From NCBI GenBank assembly GCA_026709625.1, contig JAPOSR010000056.1:1-64000 (forward strand): a stretch of DNA of 64,000 nucleotides, given 5' to 3'. The position numbers and the translations under genes are program-made. Below are positions 7,871 to 15,792 of this stretch, piece by piece (position 1 is the first letter of the stretch; each line of letters begins with the position of its first letter). The DNA is from Chloroflexota bacterium. Lineage in GTDB: Bacteria; Chloroflexota; Anaerolineae; Aggregatilineales; Phototrophicaceae. The notes below the pieces were generated by a model. The model ran no database searches and had not been told where the DNA came from. It was given only the letters and a program-made list of their open reading frames with translations.

Positions 7871-8958
7871 CGCGCCTCTGTCGTCTGGCTGCGTTGGTGC
7901 TGGCAATCTGTGCGCTGGCTGGCTGCAACCTGCGCACCGCCCAAGAGCCGACCACAATGCCGAGCCTGGTCGCGAGCTCCACCTCGACGCCCCTTCCACG
8001 TCCGACTGTTGCGCCCCCGCCCACGCGCCAGCTCGCCGCGCCGACAACACCTGTGCCGGTCGCGTCGCCTACCAATCCGCCATCGCCAACCGCGCCGCCA
8101 TCGCCAAGTCCCAGTCCGGCTTATTTTGAATACGAAGTGCAGTCGGCAGACACGTTGATGGGAATCATTCGGGTCTTTGGCTATGGCTACCAACTGGAAG
8201 TCGCGCAAGAAGTCGTGCGGCTGAATGACAGCGTAGCCAGCATCGACTTCGTTCCGGTCGGGCAAATCATCCGCATCCCCCGCCCCACCGTCACCCCGCC
8301 GCCGGCTGGCGCAGAAGCGACTGCCGAGCTGCTGGCGACTATCGGCGTCGACAGCGCGACGGGGCTGAAGACAGGCTCGGCGCTGGGCTGCCACACGGTC
8401 GTCGCCAATGACACCATGGTCTCGATTGCCGAGCGCTACAACACAACCCTGGAGATCCTCAGCGATCTCAACCGCGACCTGAACTGGTCGGGCTGCAATT
8501 TCACTTTGCTGGCGGGCGGCGAAGACTGTGTGCCCATCTTGAATCTCGGCGCTTGCATCCAGGTGCCGCAGCCGACGCCCACCCCAACGCGCTTCCCCAC
8601 GCCAACTGGCTTGGAGACGCCAACGGCAACCGCCACCAAACGCGCGCCGCGCCTGCTGCATCCTTTCGAAGGCGAGCGCGTCAATTCGCGCGACCTAGTC
8701 TTGCAATGGGTGGGAGTGAGCGGGCTGGGCGAGGACGATGTCTATCTGGTCGAGCTGCGCGACCAGACAGCCGCGAGCGACCATCGCCAGCCCACAAGAG
8801 CCAACAGCTATCGCGTGCCAGTCGCTTTTGCGCCCCGCGATAACGAGATTCACAGCATGCAGTGGCGTGTGGGCGTGGCGCGGCAGAACGAAGGCGGGGT
8901 TTATGCGTTTGTCGGCGAGCAAGGCAGTTGGCAGCGCTTTGAATGGAGTGGCGGCTAG
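7867..8958 (+). CDS. LysM-domain lipoprotein
   Basis: Signal peptide with lipobox LAGC (Cys near residue 19), a Thr/Pro/Ser-rich linker to about residue 80, LysM-like module 1 (YEVQSADTLMGIIRVFG ... GQIIRIP), module 2 (HTVVANDTMVSIAERY ... GACIQVP), another PTPTPT linker and a C-terminal beta-sandwich-like region. It is a paralogue of the preceding gene with lipid anchoring in place of the zinc ribbon and transmembrane helix, and is translationally coupled to it through ATGA. It converges on the minus-strand LysM/glycosidase gene 3 nt away. Likely a wall-associated structural or glycan-binding protein; no enzymatic motif is visible. Confidence 0.85.
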   Translation: MTRLCRLAALVLAICALAGCNLRTAQEPTTMPSLVASSTSTPLPRPTVAPPPTRQLAAPTTPVPVASPTNPPSPTAPPSPSPSPAYFEYEVQSADTLMGIIRVFGYGYQLEVAQEVVRLNDSVASIDFVPVGQIIRIPRPTVTPPPAGAEATAELLATIGVDSATGLKTGSALGCHTVVANDTMVSIAERYNTTLEILSDLNRDLNWSGCNFTLLAGGEDCVPILNLGACIQVPQPTPTPTRFPTPTGLETPTATATKRAPRLLHPFEGERVNSRDLVLQWVGVSGLGEDDVYLVELRDQTAASDHRQPTRANSYRVPVAFAPRDNEIHSMQWRVGVARQNEGGVYAFVGEQGSWQRFEWSGG

Positions 8959-8961
8959 GGC

Positions 8962-10494
8962 TTACTGTGAGCTGGCGGCCTTCGGCACGGCTTCATAGGC
9001 GGCGAAGACCGGGCGGCGCGCGCCTTGCGCATCGACCAGGCTGAAAAAGCAGGCTTCGGCATCACCAACAGCGCAGCCATTCAGATTGTAGAGAAACACC
9101 GCCGACAGCGCAGCCATGCCTTGCGCCAGATGATAAGCCTGCCGCACATACAGCGCCTGTTCCGCCTGGCTGGTATAGTTGAGCCACTCATAGCCAGTCG
9201 ATGGCACCGCCAGGTTTGCGCCTTCCGCTGTGCCCCAGCCCATCTGCGTCAGCAGCAGCGGCAAATTGACCTCATACTTGTCCAATATTGCTGCATAATG
9301 CGCCATCAACGCCCCGAAGTTCTGCAAAAAAGACTCATAATGCGATTCCACGCCTGGCGGCTGCTCACAGCATCCAAGTGTCGGCGGCACAGCTGACGCG
9401 CTGAAAATCACGCCAATTCCATCTACATAATCCGCTGCGCCAGCAGCCAGCAGCGCGTCCAGGTAAATATCGGTGGCGATTGAGTTGTAATTGTCGGTGA
9501 AGCCCACTGGCGCCAAACCAGCGCTGATCACCTGAGCGGCGGCGTCATGCGCCTTGACTGTGCCATAGGCCATCTCGAGCAGAGCCACGTAGTGAATTGT
9601 GTCCAAGGCGATCGCGGCGGGCAGTCCAAAATCGCCATCGCCCGATTGTTTGGGCGGCTGTGTATAGATAGGCACATTCCAGTATTTCAGCAGGTTGGGC
9701 GCTTTCCAGATTTCGTAGGCATCTACGCGTCCCGCATAACGCGCCACAGTCTGCCCGAGAAATGCGGCAAAGTCATTGAGATCGGCAGGGGGGCCGCCAT
9801 ACGACAGCAGCCGGCTGTTCATCTTCGCGCGGTAATTGGCGCGACTCCAGTTGGGCGCGTCATAGACATTCAGCAGCAGCCTGAAGCCAGCCGCATCCAG
9901 CGAGCTGACAAGAACATCCAGGTCGGCATAATCGGCGCGGCCGCGTTCCGTTTCGATCTGCGACCAAGCCACATCTATCTTCACCCAGTTGACACCGAGC
10001 TGCTTTGCCTGCTCAGCCAGCGCGTTCGCATCGCCGCTTTCGACAAATACATGAATCCCAAAGCCGAAACCGGGCTTGGGCGCGGCGACTGGTGGATAGG
10101 GCACGCGAATGATCTGCCCGGCGCGCAGCAAATCGGCAGCCGCGATGGAATTCAGGCGCATCAACTCAGCTTGCGATATGCCAAAGAGCCGCTCCAGCGC
10201 ATAGAGCGAATCGCCGGGTTTGACTTCGTATTGAAAATAGCGCGTATCATCAACGGGCGGCACAAGCAGCACAGTATCCACCCCGAGCTGAGCGCCATCG
10301 CGCAGCCCATTCAAGTTGCGCAAGGCATCGATCGATATCACATACTGCTTGGCAATGCCGTAAAGCGTGTCGCCGGGCTGCACTGTATAGCGAATCAACT
10401 CTTTGGGCGCGGCAGAATCGGCTGCGTTCGCGCCAGCAACCGCTGAAAACAGCCACAATAGCAACACAACTTGCCGAATGAAGGCGCGGCCCAC
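8962..10494 (-). CDS. Secreted LysM protein with inactive clan-A glycosidase-like domain
   Basis: Signal peptide (hydrophobic core VVLLLWLFSAVAG, cleavage after AGANA), two classic LysM modules (YTVQPGDTLYGIAKQY and YEVKPGDSLYALERLFG), then a TIM-barrel like GH5/GH39 proteins. At the place of the WNEPN acid/base motif it has WKAPN (near 9697-9706), and at the nucleophile position LTQMGW instead of TE.GW (Gln codon 9244-9246). Both catalytic Glu are therefore gone; the related gene ending at 57745 keeps both. It probably binds rather than cleaves glycans. GTG 10494 with GGGAG upstream is chosen because the longer ATG at 10557 falls in the -35 box of its promoter. Confidence 0.85.
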   Translation of the reverse strand: MGRAFIRQVVLLLWLFSAVAGANAADSAAPKELIRYTVQPGDTLYGIAKQYVISIDALRNLNGLRDGAQLGVDTVLLVPPVDDTRYFQYEVKPGDSLYALERLFGISQAELMRLNSIAAADLLRAGQIIRVPYPPVAAPKPGFGFGIHVFVESGDANALAEQAKQLGVNWVKIDVAWSQIETERGRADYADLDVLVSSLDAAGFRLLLNVYDAPNWSRANYRAKMNSRLLSYGGPPADLNDFAAFLGQTVARYAGRVDAYEIWKAPNLLKYWNVPIYTQPPKQSGDGDFGLPAAIALDTIHYVALLEMAYGTVKAHDAAAQVISAGLAPVGFTDNYNSIATDIYLDALLAAGAADYVDGIGVIFSASAVPPTLGCCEQPPGVESHYESFLQNFGALMAHYAAILDKYEVNLPLLLTQMGWGTAEGANLAVPSTGYEWLNYTSQAEQALYVRQAYHLAQGMAALSAVFLYNLNGCAVGDAEACFFSLVDAQGARRPVFAAYEAVPKAASSQ

Positions 10495-10532
10495 TGGCAA
10501 ACTCCCGCCAAAGTCTGGCAATTTACACTTGA

Positions 10533-10562
10533 AGTCTACTTGTACACGGCGGAGCATGTCAA
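10533..10562 (-). promoter_or_regulatory. Promoter of the LysM/glycosidase-like gene
   Basis: On the minus strand TTGACA (10562-10557), 18-nt spacer, TAGACT (10538-10533). Predicted +1 near 10526, giving a ~30-nt leader to GTG 10494. Confidence 0.6.
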
Positions 10563-10614
10563 CTGATTCGCCATTTGTTCGAGAGTGACCGCTTCAATTT
10601 TTTCCGCCGCCTGT

Positions 10615-12486
10615 TCAGCCGCCATGCCGGAATCGCAGCAGCGCATAGACATCAGCGCCTTGCTCTGTCCGCAGCCTTTCACCCGTCGCTTCTTCGTACC
10701 AGCCGATGCGGATTTCGTACTGGCCAGCCGCGATGCCAGCCGCCGGCAGGTAAAGCACATCGCGAAATGGCATTTGCAGGTCCCAGTCGCTGGAATCCAG
10801 CCCGCCAGCCTGGCGTGGCACCTGGTCGGCTTGGGTGGCCAGCTCGCCCAGCCCCCCTGCGTCCAGAGCCGCGACATGCGCAAATGTCTTCAAGGCGCGC
10901 GCGCTTCGAGACAGCGGCTGCCAATCCAGCCAGAGCAGCCATTCGCCGCTGGGCAGTGGTTCGGGGTGAAACGTATACCCCAGCAAGGATACGATGCCGG
11001 CAAAATTCGCCAGTGGCGCGCCGCCGGACTCGACCTGCCGCGATCGATATTGCCGGACCGGCATGCCAGCCGCTTGGGTGCGCAGGACTTCTTGTCTGTG
11101 TTCGCCCAGCCAGGCATCGACCGCGCCAGCATTGCCCCAGCCAGCTTGTTCGCGCGCGGCGACATAAACACTCGCATAGTCGTCGACCAAGTCGCGCAGA
11201 CGGGCTTGAATATCCGCGATTGATTGGCCTCCGTTCACAGGCAAGCCGATATCGGGCGCAGCGCCGCGATAATAATAGCCAAATGCCGCATCGCTGGCCA
11301 ACTGGATGACGAGATCGCGCTCGGATACGCGTTCGTTGAGGAATGCGCCCAGCGCGTCCCAAGCCGGCGACTTGCGAAAAAGCGGGTTGTTATAGTGCGC
11401 GTCCAAGGTCAGCGCCGCCAGAACAAACCAGGGCGAAAGCAGCAGCAGCGCCAAAGCGGGCAGGCCGAGGCGGATCCAGCGCCGCAGCCGCTCTGCCAGG
11501 CAAAAGCTGCCGACCACCAGCAGCAGCAAAAGAGCTGGCGCGACCGACAGCACATAACGCGGATGAAAAAGATCCCAAAATTGCGAAGCCAAGCCCAATC
11601 CCAGCAAGGGCAGTACCGCTGCCAGCGCAAGCAACTGGAAAGCGCTTCGCCGACAACGATGCGCGATTGCGGCGGCCACAGCCAGCCAAAGCGAAATCGC
11701 CACGCCCAGCGCGGCTTGGTCCAGTGGAATGCTGCTGCCCAAGGTCAAAGTCGGGGCGAAGACCGTCACATAATCGGGCAGCGAAAAAGCTGGCTGCAAG
11801 CCTGGATAGGTCTGCGCATAGCCCGAGCGCACTTGCAGCAGCGCGAAGCCGCCAACCAGCAGCGCGGCAAACAGCGCCTGCAAAGCCAGCAGCCGCATCA
11901 AAAAACGCCGGTCGCCGCGCCGATGCAGCAGCGCATAACCCGCAAGAGCCAACGTGGTGAACGGTTCGGTGTATATCGCCAGCGCGCAGAAGCCGCCAAC
12001 CAGCCCATAAGCCAGCCAATTGGCGCGGGTATCCCGCTCGACCAGCCGCGCGCCCAGCCACAGCGATGTCACGCTCAAACCCGCCCACCAGGCATAGTTG
12101 CGAAATTCTTGACTGTGCCAAATCTCGTAGGGGTGCAAAGCCCAAAGCAGCGCCGCCACGAGTCCGATGCGCCTTTCGCCAGTCAGCCGCCAGCCCAGCG
12201 CCCAAATGCCCATCACGCCGATGATGTTGCCTAATGCCGCCAGGTAGCGCAGCGCAAACACTGAATCCACACCGCCAATGATCAAGCGCCAAGCCCGCGC
12301 CACCACATAGACCAGCGGCGTATGCGGCTCGCCCTGCGCGATCTCGCCCAGAGAAACCGCCAATGGCGTATCCGCCCAATACTGTACGCTGAAGGCTTCG
12401 TCCCCCCGCAGCGGCACCGCATCCAGCTTGTGCAGGCGCAGCGAAAAACCCAGCAGGCAGATCAAAATGAGCGGCAGGTGGCGCAT
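10615..12486 (-). CDS. Polytopic PMT/ArnT-like glycosyltransferase
   Basis: Integral membrane protein with about ten hydrophobic segments up to residue 360 and a soluble C-terminal part of about 250 residues. The N-terminal LRGDEAF has the acidic pair in the first outside loop that is typical of GT-C enzymes (PMT_2/GT39-like) using lipid-phosphate sugars. HPYEIWHSQEFRNYAW fits the conserved aromatic loop. It probably glycosylates a secreted protein or envelope glycan. ATG 12486 lies 4 nt after the stop of the upstream NERD-like gene, so both are one operon. Acceptor and donor cannot be told from sequence. Confidence 0.82.
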   Translation of the reverse strand: MRHLPLILICLLGFSLRLHKLDAVPLRGDEAFSVQYWADTPLAVSLGEIAQGEPHTPLVYVVARAWRLIIGGVDSVFALRYLAALGNIIGVMGIWALGWRLTGERRIGLVAALLWALHPYEIWHSQEFRNYAWWAGLSVTSLWLGARLVERDTRANWLAYGLVGGFCALAIYTEPFTTLALAGYALLHRRGDRRFLMRLLALQALFAALLVGGFALLQVRSGYAQTYPGLQPAFSLPDYVTVFAPTLTLGSSIPLDQAALGVAISLWLAVAAAIAHRCRRSAFQLLALAAVLPLLGLGLASQFWDLFHPRYVLSVAPALLLLLVVGSFCLAERLRRWIRLGLPALALLLLSPWFVLAALTLDAHYNNPLFRKSPAWDALGAFLNERVSERDLVIQLASDAAFGYYYRGAAPDIGLPVNGGQSIADIQARLRDLVDDYASVYVAAREQAGWGNAGAVDAWLGEHRQEVLRTQAAGMPVRQYRSRQVESGGAPLANFAGIVSLLGYTFHPEPLPSGEWLLWLDWQPLSRSARALKTFAHVAALDAGGLGELATQADQVPRQAGGLDSSDWDLQMPFRDVLYLPAAGIAAGQYEIRIGWYEEATGERLRTEQGADVYALLRFRHGG

Positions 12487-12490
12487 GCGC

Positions 12491-13258
12491 TCAGGTAGTG
12501 GCGGCTTCGAAGGCTTCGATTTGTTCGTCGGTCAGCGGCATCAGGCTGGCATTGCGGGCTTTGGAATCGCCAGCCGTCTTGTCCAGATCGCGCTTCTTGT
12601 CGCGCATGAAGTCTTTGAGGTTGGGGCTTTTCTTGGGGTCAGCGTAGAGAACAGGCAGGGATGGCTCATCCGCAAATTCAATCTCCGCGGACGGGTCGAT
12701 GAATACCACCAGCGGCTGGACGGTGACATCGGCGGCGACAGCATCAATAGCGCGCTGCAAGCGGGCACAGGCAAATTCAGCATCGCGCAGCGGCCTGCCC
12801 ACGCCATCAAAACGGATGGCTGAAAAGAATCTGCTGAGGATGTTCTTGTGGCTGCGAAACCTGCCATTGCGGTAGGTGAAACGTTGATCATGCCAGCGCG
12901 TGGTGATGGCGAATACGCCTTGTGGGCAGATCAACACATGTCGCGCCGGAAAGTGATAATAATTGTAGAGCACGCTCTTGTTGCTCAAGCCTTTTAGCCC
13001 GCCAGCGATGGCGTCTTCGGGACGGGGACGGCGCGCCCACAGGTTGGTCATGCGCACCGAAACGACTGTCAGCACAAAGGCTATGGGCAAAATCGCCGAC
13101 TGCGCGATTAAGGTCAATGTATCGGGCACATCGGGGGTGAAGAGTGAGGCGTTGATGATGATGAAGCCCAAGATCAACGCGGCGAATGTGCCGAAGAAGA
13201 GATAGTTGGTGATCTGGCGGTTGCGCCGCGCCAGCCGTTTGTTTGTCTTGAGTCGCAT
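12491..13258 (-). CDS. Membrane protein with NERD-like domain
   Basis: Two N-terminal transmembrane helices (about residues 18-40 and 45-68) precede a cytoplasmic domain resembling NERD (nuclease-related) proteins: GLKGLSNKSVLYNYYHFPARH, then LICPQGVFAITTRW and a later VVFIDPSAEI strand. The acidic catalytic residues of true nucleases are not obvious. It ends with a charged tail. First gene of a two-gene operon with the PMT-like glycosyltransferase. A TAGAAT -10 box ends 7 nt before its ATG, suggesting a leaderless message. The domain call is by pattern only. Confidence 0.6.
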   Translation of the reverse strand: MRLKTNKRLARRNRQITNYLFFGTFAALILGFIIINASLFTPDVPDTLTLIAQSAILPIAFVLTVVSVRMTNLWARRPRPEDAIAGGLKGLSNKSVLYNYYHFPARHVLICPQGVFAITTRWHDQRFTYRNGRFRSHKNILSRFFSAIRFDGVGRPLRDAEFACARLQRAIDAVAADVTVQPLVVFIDPSAEIEFADEPSLPVLYADPKKSPNLKDFMRDKKRDLDKTAGDSKARNASLMPLTDEQIEAFEAATT

Positions 13259-13265
13259 TGGCTCT

Positions 13266-13271
13266 ATTCTA
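13266..13271 (-). promoter_or_regulatory. -10 box 7 nt before the NERD-like gene
   Basis: TAGAAT on the minus strand, followed by AGAGCCA and then ATG 13258. No Shine-Dalgarno fits in the gap. The -35 is unclear. Confidence 0.45.
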
Positions 13272-13316
13272 TGTCAACTTTCGCGGCAAGCGGTCAATCC
13301 GCGCCGCTTCAACAGC

Positions 13317-15236
13317 CTATCCACCTGCGTTTGTAACCCGGTCCCAGATCGTGTTGCATTGGGCTTCGCCAATTGCATAGCGACCGGGCAGATTCGCCAG
13401 GCAGTTGCAATAGGAATCGCGGTTGCGGAAATCGCCCGCTTCGCCACTTTCCGCCCGGATTTCACAAGCGCCCAAGCCTTGTCCGATCTGTTCAAAGTCG
13501 AGCGCGCCACGATCATGCCAGTAGTCGATGTAATCATCTGTGCACGAGCTGTTGTTATAGTAGTGCGCGTCCAGGCAATTGCAGTAGCCATACAAGCCAA
13601 AACCAAAGCCATTCGGGTTCAGGGGCGTCTGTACAGCGTAGTCATACGTAAGCAAGTTGATATTGTGTCCAGGCGACACCCCCTGTCCATAACGCGGGTG
13701 GTAGTTTTCCGGGCTGCATATCGGCGGATAATGCGCTGGCGAGCCATCGTCCGGCACGCGGTCAAAGCATTGATAGGTCGAATGCACGGGCGAAAACGTG
13801 TATTCGGTGAACCAGGTATTGTCAGATTCATTGGTCTCTGCGACCTGGTCGGCGCTGTCGATGCGGACTTGCAGGCGATACAGGTCGTGAATCGTGCTGC
13901 CGTCGCGGACAAGCTCATTTTCATTCAAGAACTCAATGAGCACGCTGCGGCGGTCGCCCGGCTTGAAGCGCCAGGCTGGCACAGTGATATCCTTGGCTGG
14001 GTGGATAAAGCCCGATTTCAAGTGGATATTTTCCACGCTGATCTGGAAGTTGCCGTTGTCGGTGAAGAACTCTTCGCGCCCGGTGTTGACGACAGAAGCG
14101 GTGATTCTGAGCGGCAAGCCACAGATGGCGGGGTGCGGCGCGACCCTCGACCAGCCAATAACCAAGTTGACATTCTGCACGGCACCGGGGCTGCGCGGCA
14201 AGAAATAAGAGACATAATTGACAGCGCTGATATCGGCGCAAACCATGTCGCCATAGCGCACCGAAGGCAGGATGTACCAACGCTCGGGTATATCGCGCGC
14301 CTCGCCAATCACCGCTGTTTCCAGGTGTTCTTCTGGCACGCGGATGCAGTGCATCACCGGCTCGGGCAGCGCGCTGTAATTCTCCGCGATAAGTTTGTAG
14401 AGCGTGCCTTCGCGCTGGACATCAATGAAGCCCTCTGGCGCGTCTTGAATGACGACCGGCGTGTCGACCGGCGAGCCAACCCGGCAGGTCAGATTAAGCG
14501 AAGAACTGCCTGGCTCCCACAAGAAGCCCGGGCAGTTGTGATGGTCGCGGAAATTGGAGATGTCGACTTCGGCATCGTCTGCCACCTGCCGCCCAAGCGG
14601 GGCAAGGCGCGCCAATTCGAGGCTCGTGGCTTCGCGCAGTTCGATCCCAATGCGCGCGATGCCATCCATCTGAATGTTGACCGGCGCGCTGCCATCGCCG
14701 GGCCCAAGCACCACAGCGCGAGCGGGCGAACTGAGGTCGAAGGGTCCGCCTGGCGTCCACGCCCAGTAGGTCATAGAAGACGCGCCGGAAGTATCCGCAT
14801 AAAAGCGGAAGCCCACCGGCAGGTAAAACCCGACCCAAGCCACTGTCTCGTTGACGAAAGCTGGCTCGCTGAGCGCAATGCGCACATTGCCCGATGCGCC
14901 AATCGAAACGACTTCGCGATAAGCAAGCGTGGCATCGCGCGGGGAGCCGCCAGTCGCATCTTCATACACCACCACCACAACGCGCCCGCCCGGCACCGGC
15001 GTTTCGACTGACAAGGTCACCGCATCCAGCGCCACAGGCAGGTCATCGGCGAAGGCAGACAGGTCAAAGCCGTTCATGACCAGCGATGGCTCGCCTTCGA
15101 TCCAAAAGACCTCGTTTTCATCGCCGCTGTTGAGGCTGAGGGCGATATCGCCGGCAGCAGAGGGAAAGATCGCCAGCACAAGTAGCGCGGCAAAAACGAA
15201 ACCGCCCGCAATTACTTTGGATGTTGCGCTGCTCAT
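13317..15236 (-). CDS. Large secreted protein with CARDB-like and Cys-rich regions
   Basis: An N-terminal signal peptide (GGFVFAALLVLAIFPSAAG) is followed by beta-rich sequence with no catalytic motif. Residues about 375-470 resemble a CARDB/APHP-type adhesion module (TASVVNTG...F, ending with ADQVAETNESDNTW). The last 120 residues are rich in Cys, Tyr and Asn (YGYCNCLDAHYYNNSSC, SYCNCL) and probably disulfide-bonded. Likely a cell-surface or released structural protein. ATG 15236 has GAGGTAG 9 nt upstream. It is monocistronic: a good promoter precedes it and a 58-nt gap follows. No named family recognised. Confidence 0.75.
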   Translation of the reverse strand: MSSATSKVIAGGFVFAALLVLAIFPSAAGDIALSLNSGDENEVFWIEGEPSLVMNGFDLSAFADDLPVALDAVTLSVETPVPGGRVVVVVYEDATGGSPRDATLAYREVVSIGASGNVRIALSEPAFVNETVAWVGFYLPVGFRFYADTSGASSMTYWAWTPGGPFDLSSPARAVVLGPGDGSAPVNIQMDGIARIGIELREATSLELARLAPLGRQVADDAEVDISNFRDHHNCPGFLWEPGSSSLNLTCRVGSPVDTPVVIQDAPEGFIDVQREGTLYKLIAENYSALPEPVMHCIRVPEEHLETAVIGEARDIPERWYILPSVRYGDMVCADISAVNYVSYFLPRSPGAVQNVNLVIGWSRVAPHPAICGLPLRITASVVNTGREEFFTDNGNFQISVENIHLKSGFIHPAKDITVPAWRFKPGDRRSVLIEFLNENELVRDGSTIHDLYRLQVRIDSADQVAETNESDNTWFTEYTFSPVHSTYQCFDRVPDDGSPAHYPPICSPENYHPRYGQGVSPGHNINLLTYDYAVQTPLNPNGFGFGLYGYCNCLDAHYYNNSSCTDDYIDYWHDRGALDFEQIGQGLGACEIRAESGEAGDFRNRDSYCNCLANLPGRYAIGEAQCNTIWDRVTNAGG

Positions 15237-15276
15237 TTTCTGTCTACCTCGCTCGCTGGCGACAACTGTGAAAAAG

Positions 15277-15305
15277 ATTGTATAAACATCCTAGCGCATC
15301 GTCAA
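15277..15305 (-). promoter_or_regulatory. Promoter of the secreted Cys-rich protein gene
   Basis: TTGACG (15305-15300), 17-nt spacer, TACAAT (15282-15277) on the minus strand. +1 near 15270 leaves a ~33-nt leader containing GAGGTAG. Confidence 0.7.
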
Positions 15306-15330
15306 GCAAATGATGCGCGGGAGTGACTCG

Positions 15331-15420
15331 TTGCGTGGATGTGGCAACCTGGCTCCATCCCCGGCCCCTTGCCCCCAGACCGACGGAGGGGGAGTTTTTC
15401 CTGCGCTTCAGCGGTTGATG
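15331..15420 (+). repeat. Dispersed intergenic repeat, copy C (shortened)
   Basis: Starts TTGCGTGGATGTGGCAACC like the copies at 53950 and 31993, then has CCGGCCCCTTGCCCCCAGA, GGAGGGGGAGTTTTTCCTGCGCTTCAGC. It lacks the right-hand part of copies A and B. The rest of the 15237-15539 gap shows nothing else except the minus-strand promoter. Confidence 0.75.
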
Positions 15421-15539
15421 AAGCTGTTTGCTTATGCTTGGAATCGGCGGCAGTTGCATCGTCAGCAGCGCCCCAACTACGCTGCTCACCTGTTTGAATT
15501 CATATATCAATGATTCATCACTCGCCTTCTCTCAGTCAG

Positions 15540-15568
15540 TTGACAAGCTGGTCGCCGCCTGCTATAAA
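15540..15568 (+). promoter_or_regulatory. Consensus-like promoter of the candidate ncRNA
   Basis: TTGACA (15540-15545), exactly 17 nt, TATAAA (15563-15568): the best sigma-70-type match in the window. No convincing ORF follows; a terminator lies about 210 nt downstream. Confidence 0.8.
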
Positions 15569-15574
15569 ACCCCT

Positions 15575-15788
15575 GCCTGCTGTATGCGTGATAGAACTAT
15601 ATGTGCCGAGCCAACAGTTTCTATATGGGAGTCATCATTCGTCAGCTTATGTGATAGGCGCAGGCCAAGACAGCGGTTGGCAAGCGATTCCCAGCCTGTA
15701 CCCATGCAGGTTCGAGACACTATGGCTACACGGTACGGTGGGCGCGCCAACAACAACAGCGCGCTGTTCATGTGCGCTGTTTTCTTTT
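15575..15788 (+). ncRNA. Candidate structured non-coding RNA, class unknown
   Basis: About 210 nt between a consensus-like promoter and an intrinsic terminator, in a gap between two minus-strand genes. Several helices can be drawn: 5' end GCCTGC (15575-15580) with GCAGGC (15660-15665), enclosing ATAGAACT / AGTTTCTAT (one bulge); GCCAA / TTGGC (15664-15682); CCCA-GC-CTGTACC (15690-15702) with GGTACGG-TGGG (15732-15742), enclosing a T-loop-like TTCGAGA (15711-15717). It lacks hallmarks I know for RNase P, SRP, tmRNA or 6S RNA. Short frames crossing it have no Shine-Dalgarno and no protein-like composition. Could be a trans-acting regulator or an unrecognised housekeeping RNA. Confidence 0.6.
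15755..15788 (+). terminator. Intrinsic terminator of the candidate ncRNA
   Basis: AACAGCGC (15755-15762) pairs perfectly with GCGCTGTT (15774-15781), followed by TTCTTTT. The T tract is only on the plus strand, so it ends a plus-strand transcript and not the facing LCP gene. Confidence 0.8.
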
Positions 15789-15792
15789 CCCA

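Noticed and set aside
10557..10557. ATG 10557 as start of the LysM/glycosidase gene
   Set aside because: It overlaps the TTGACA -35 box; GTG 10494 has a Shine-Dalgarno and starts right at the signal peptide.
13206..15011. 601-codon plus-strand open frame
   Set aside because: Antisense shadow of the secreted protein gene, which has a signal peptide, Shine-Dalgarno and promoter; the plus frame has no protein-like domains.
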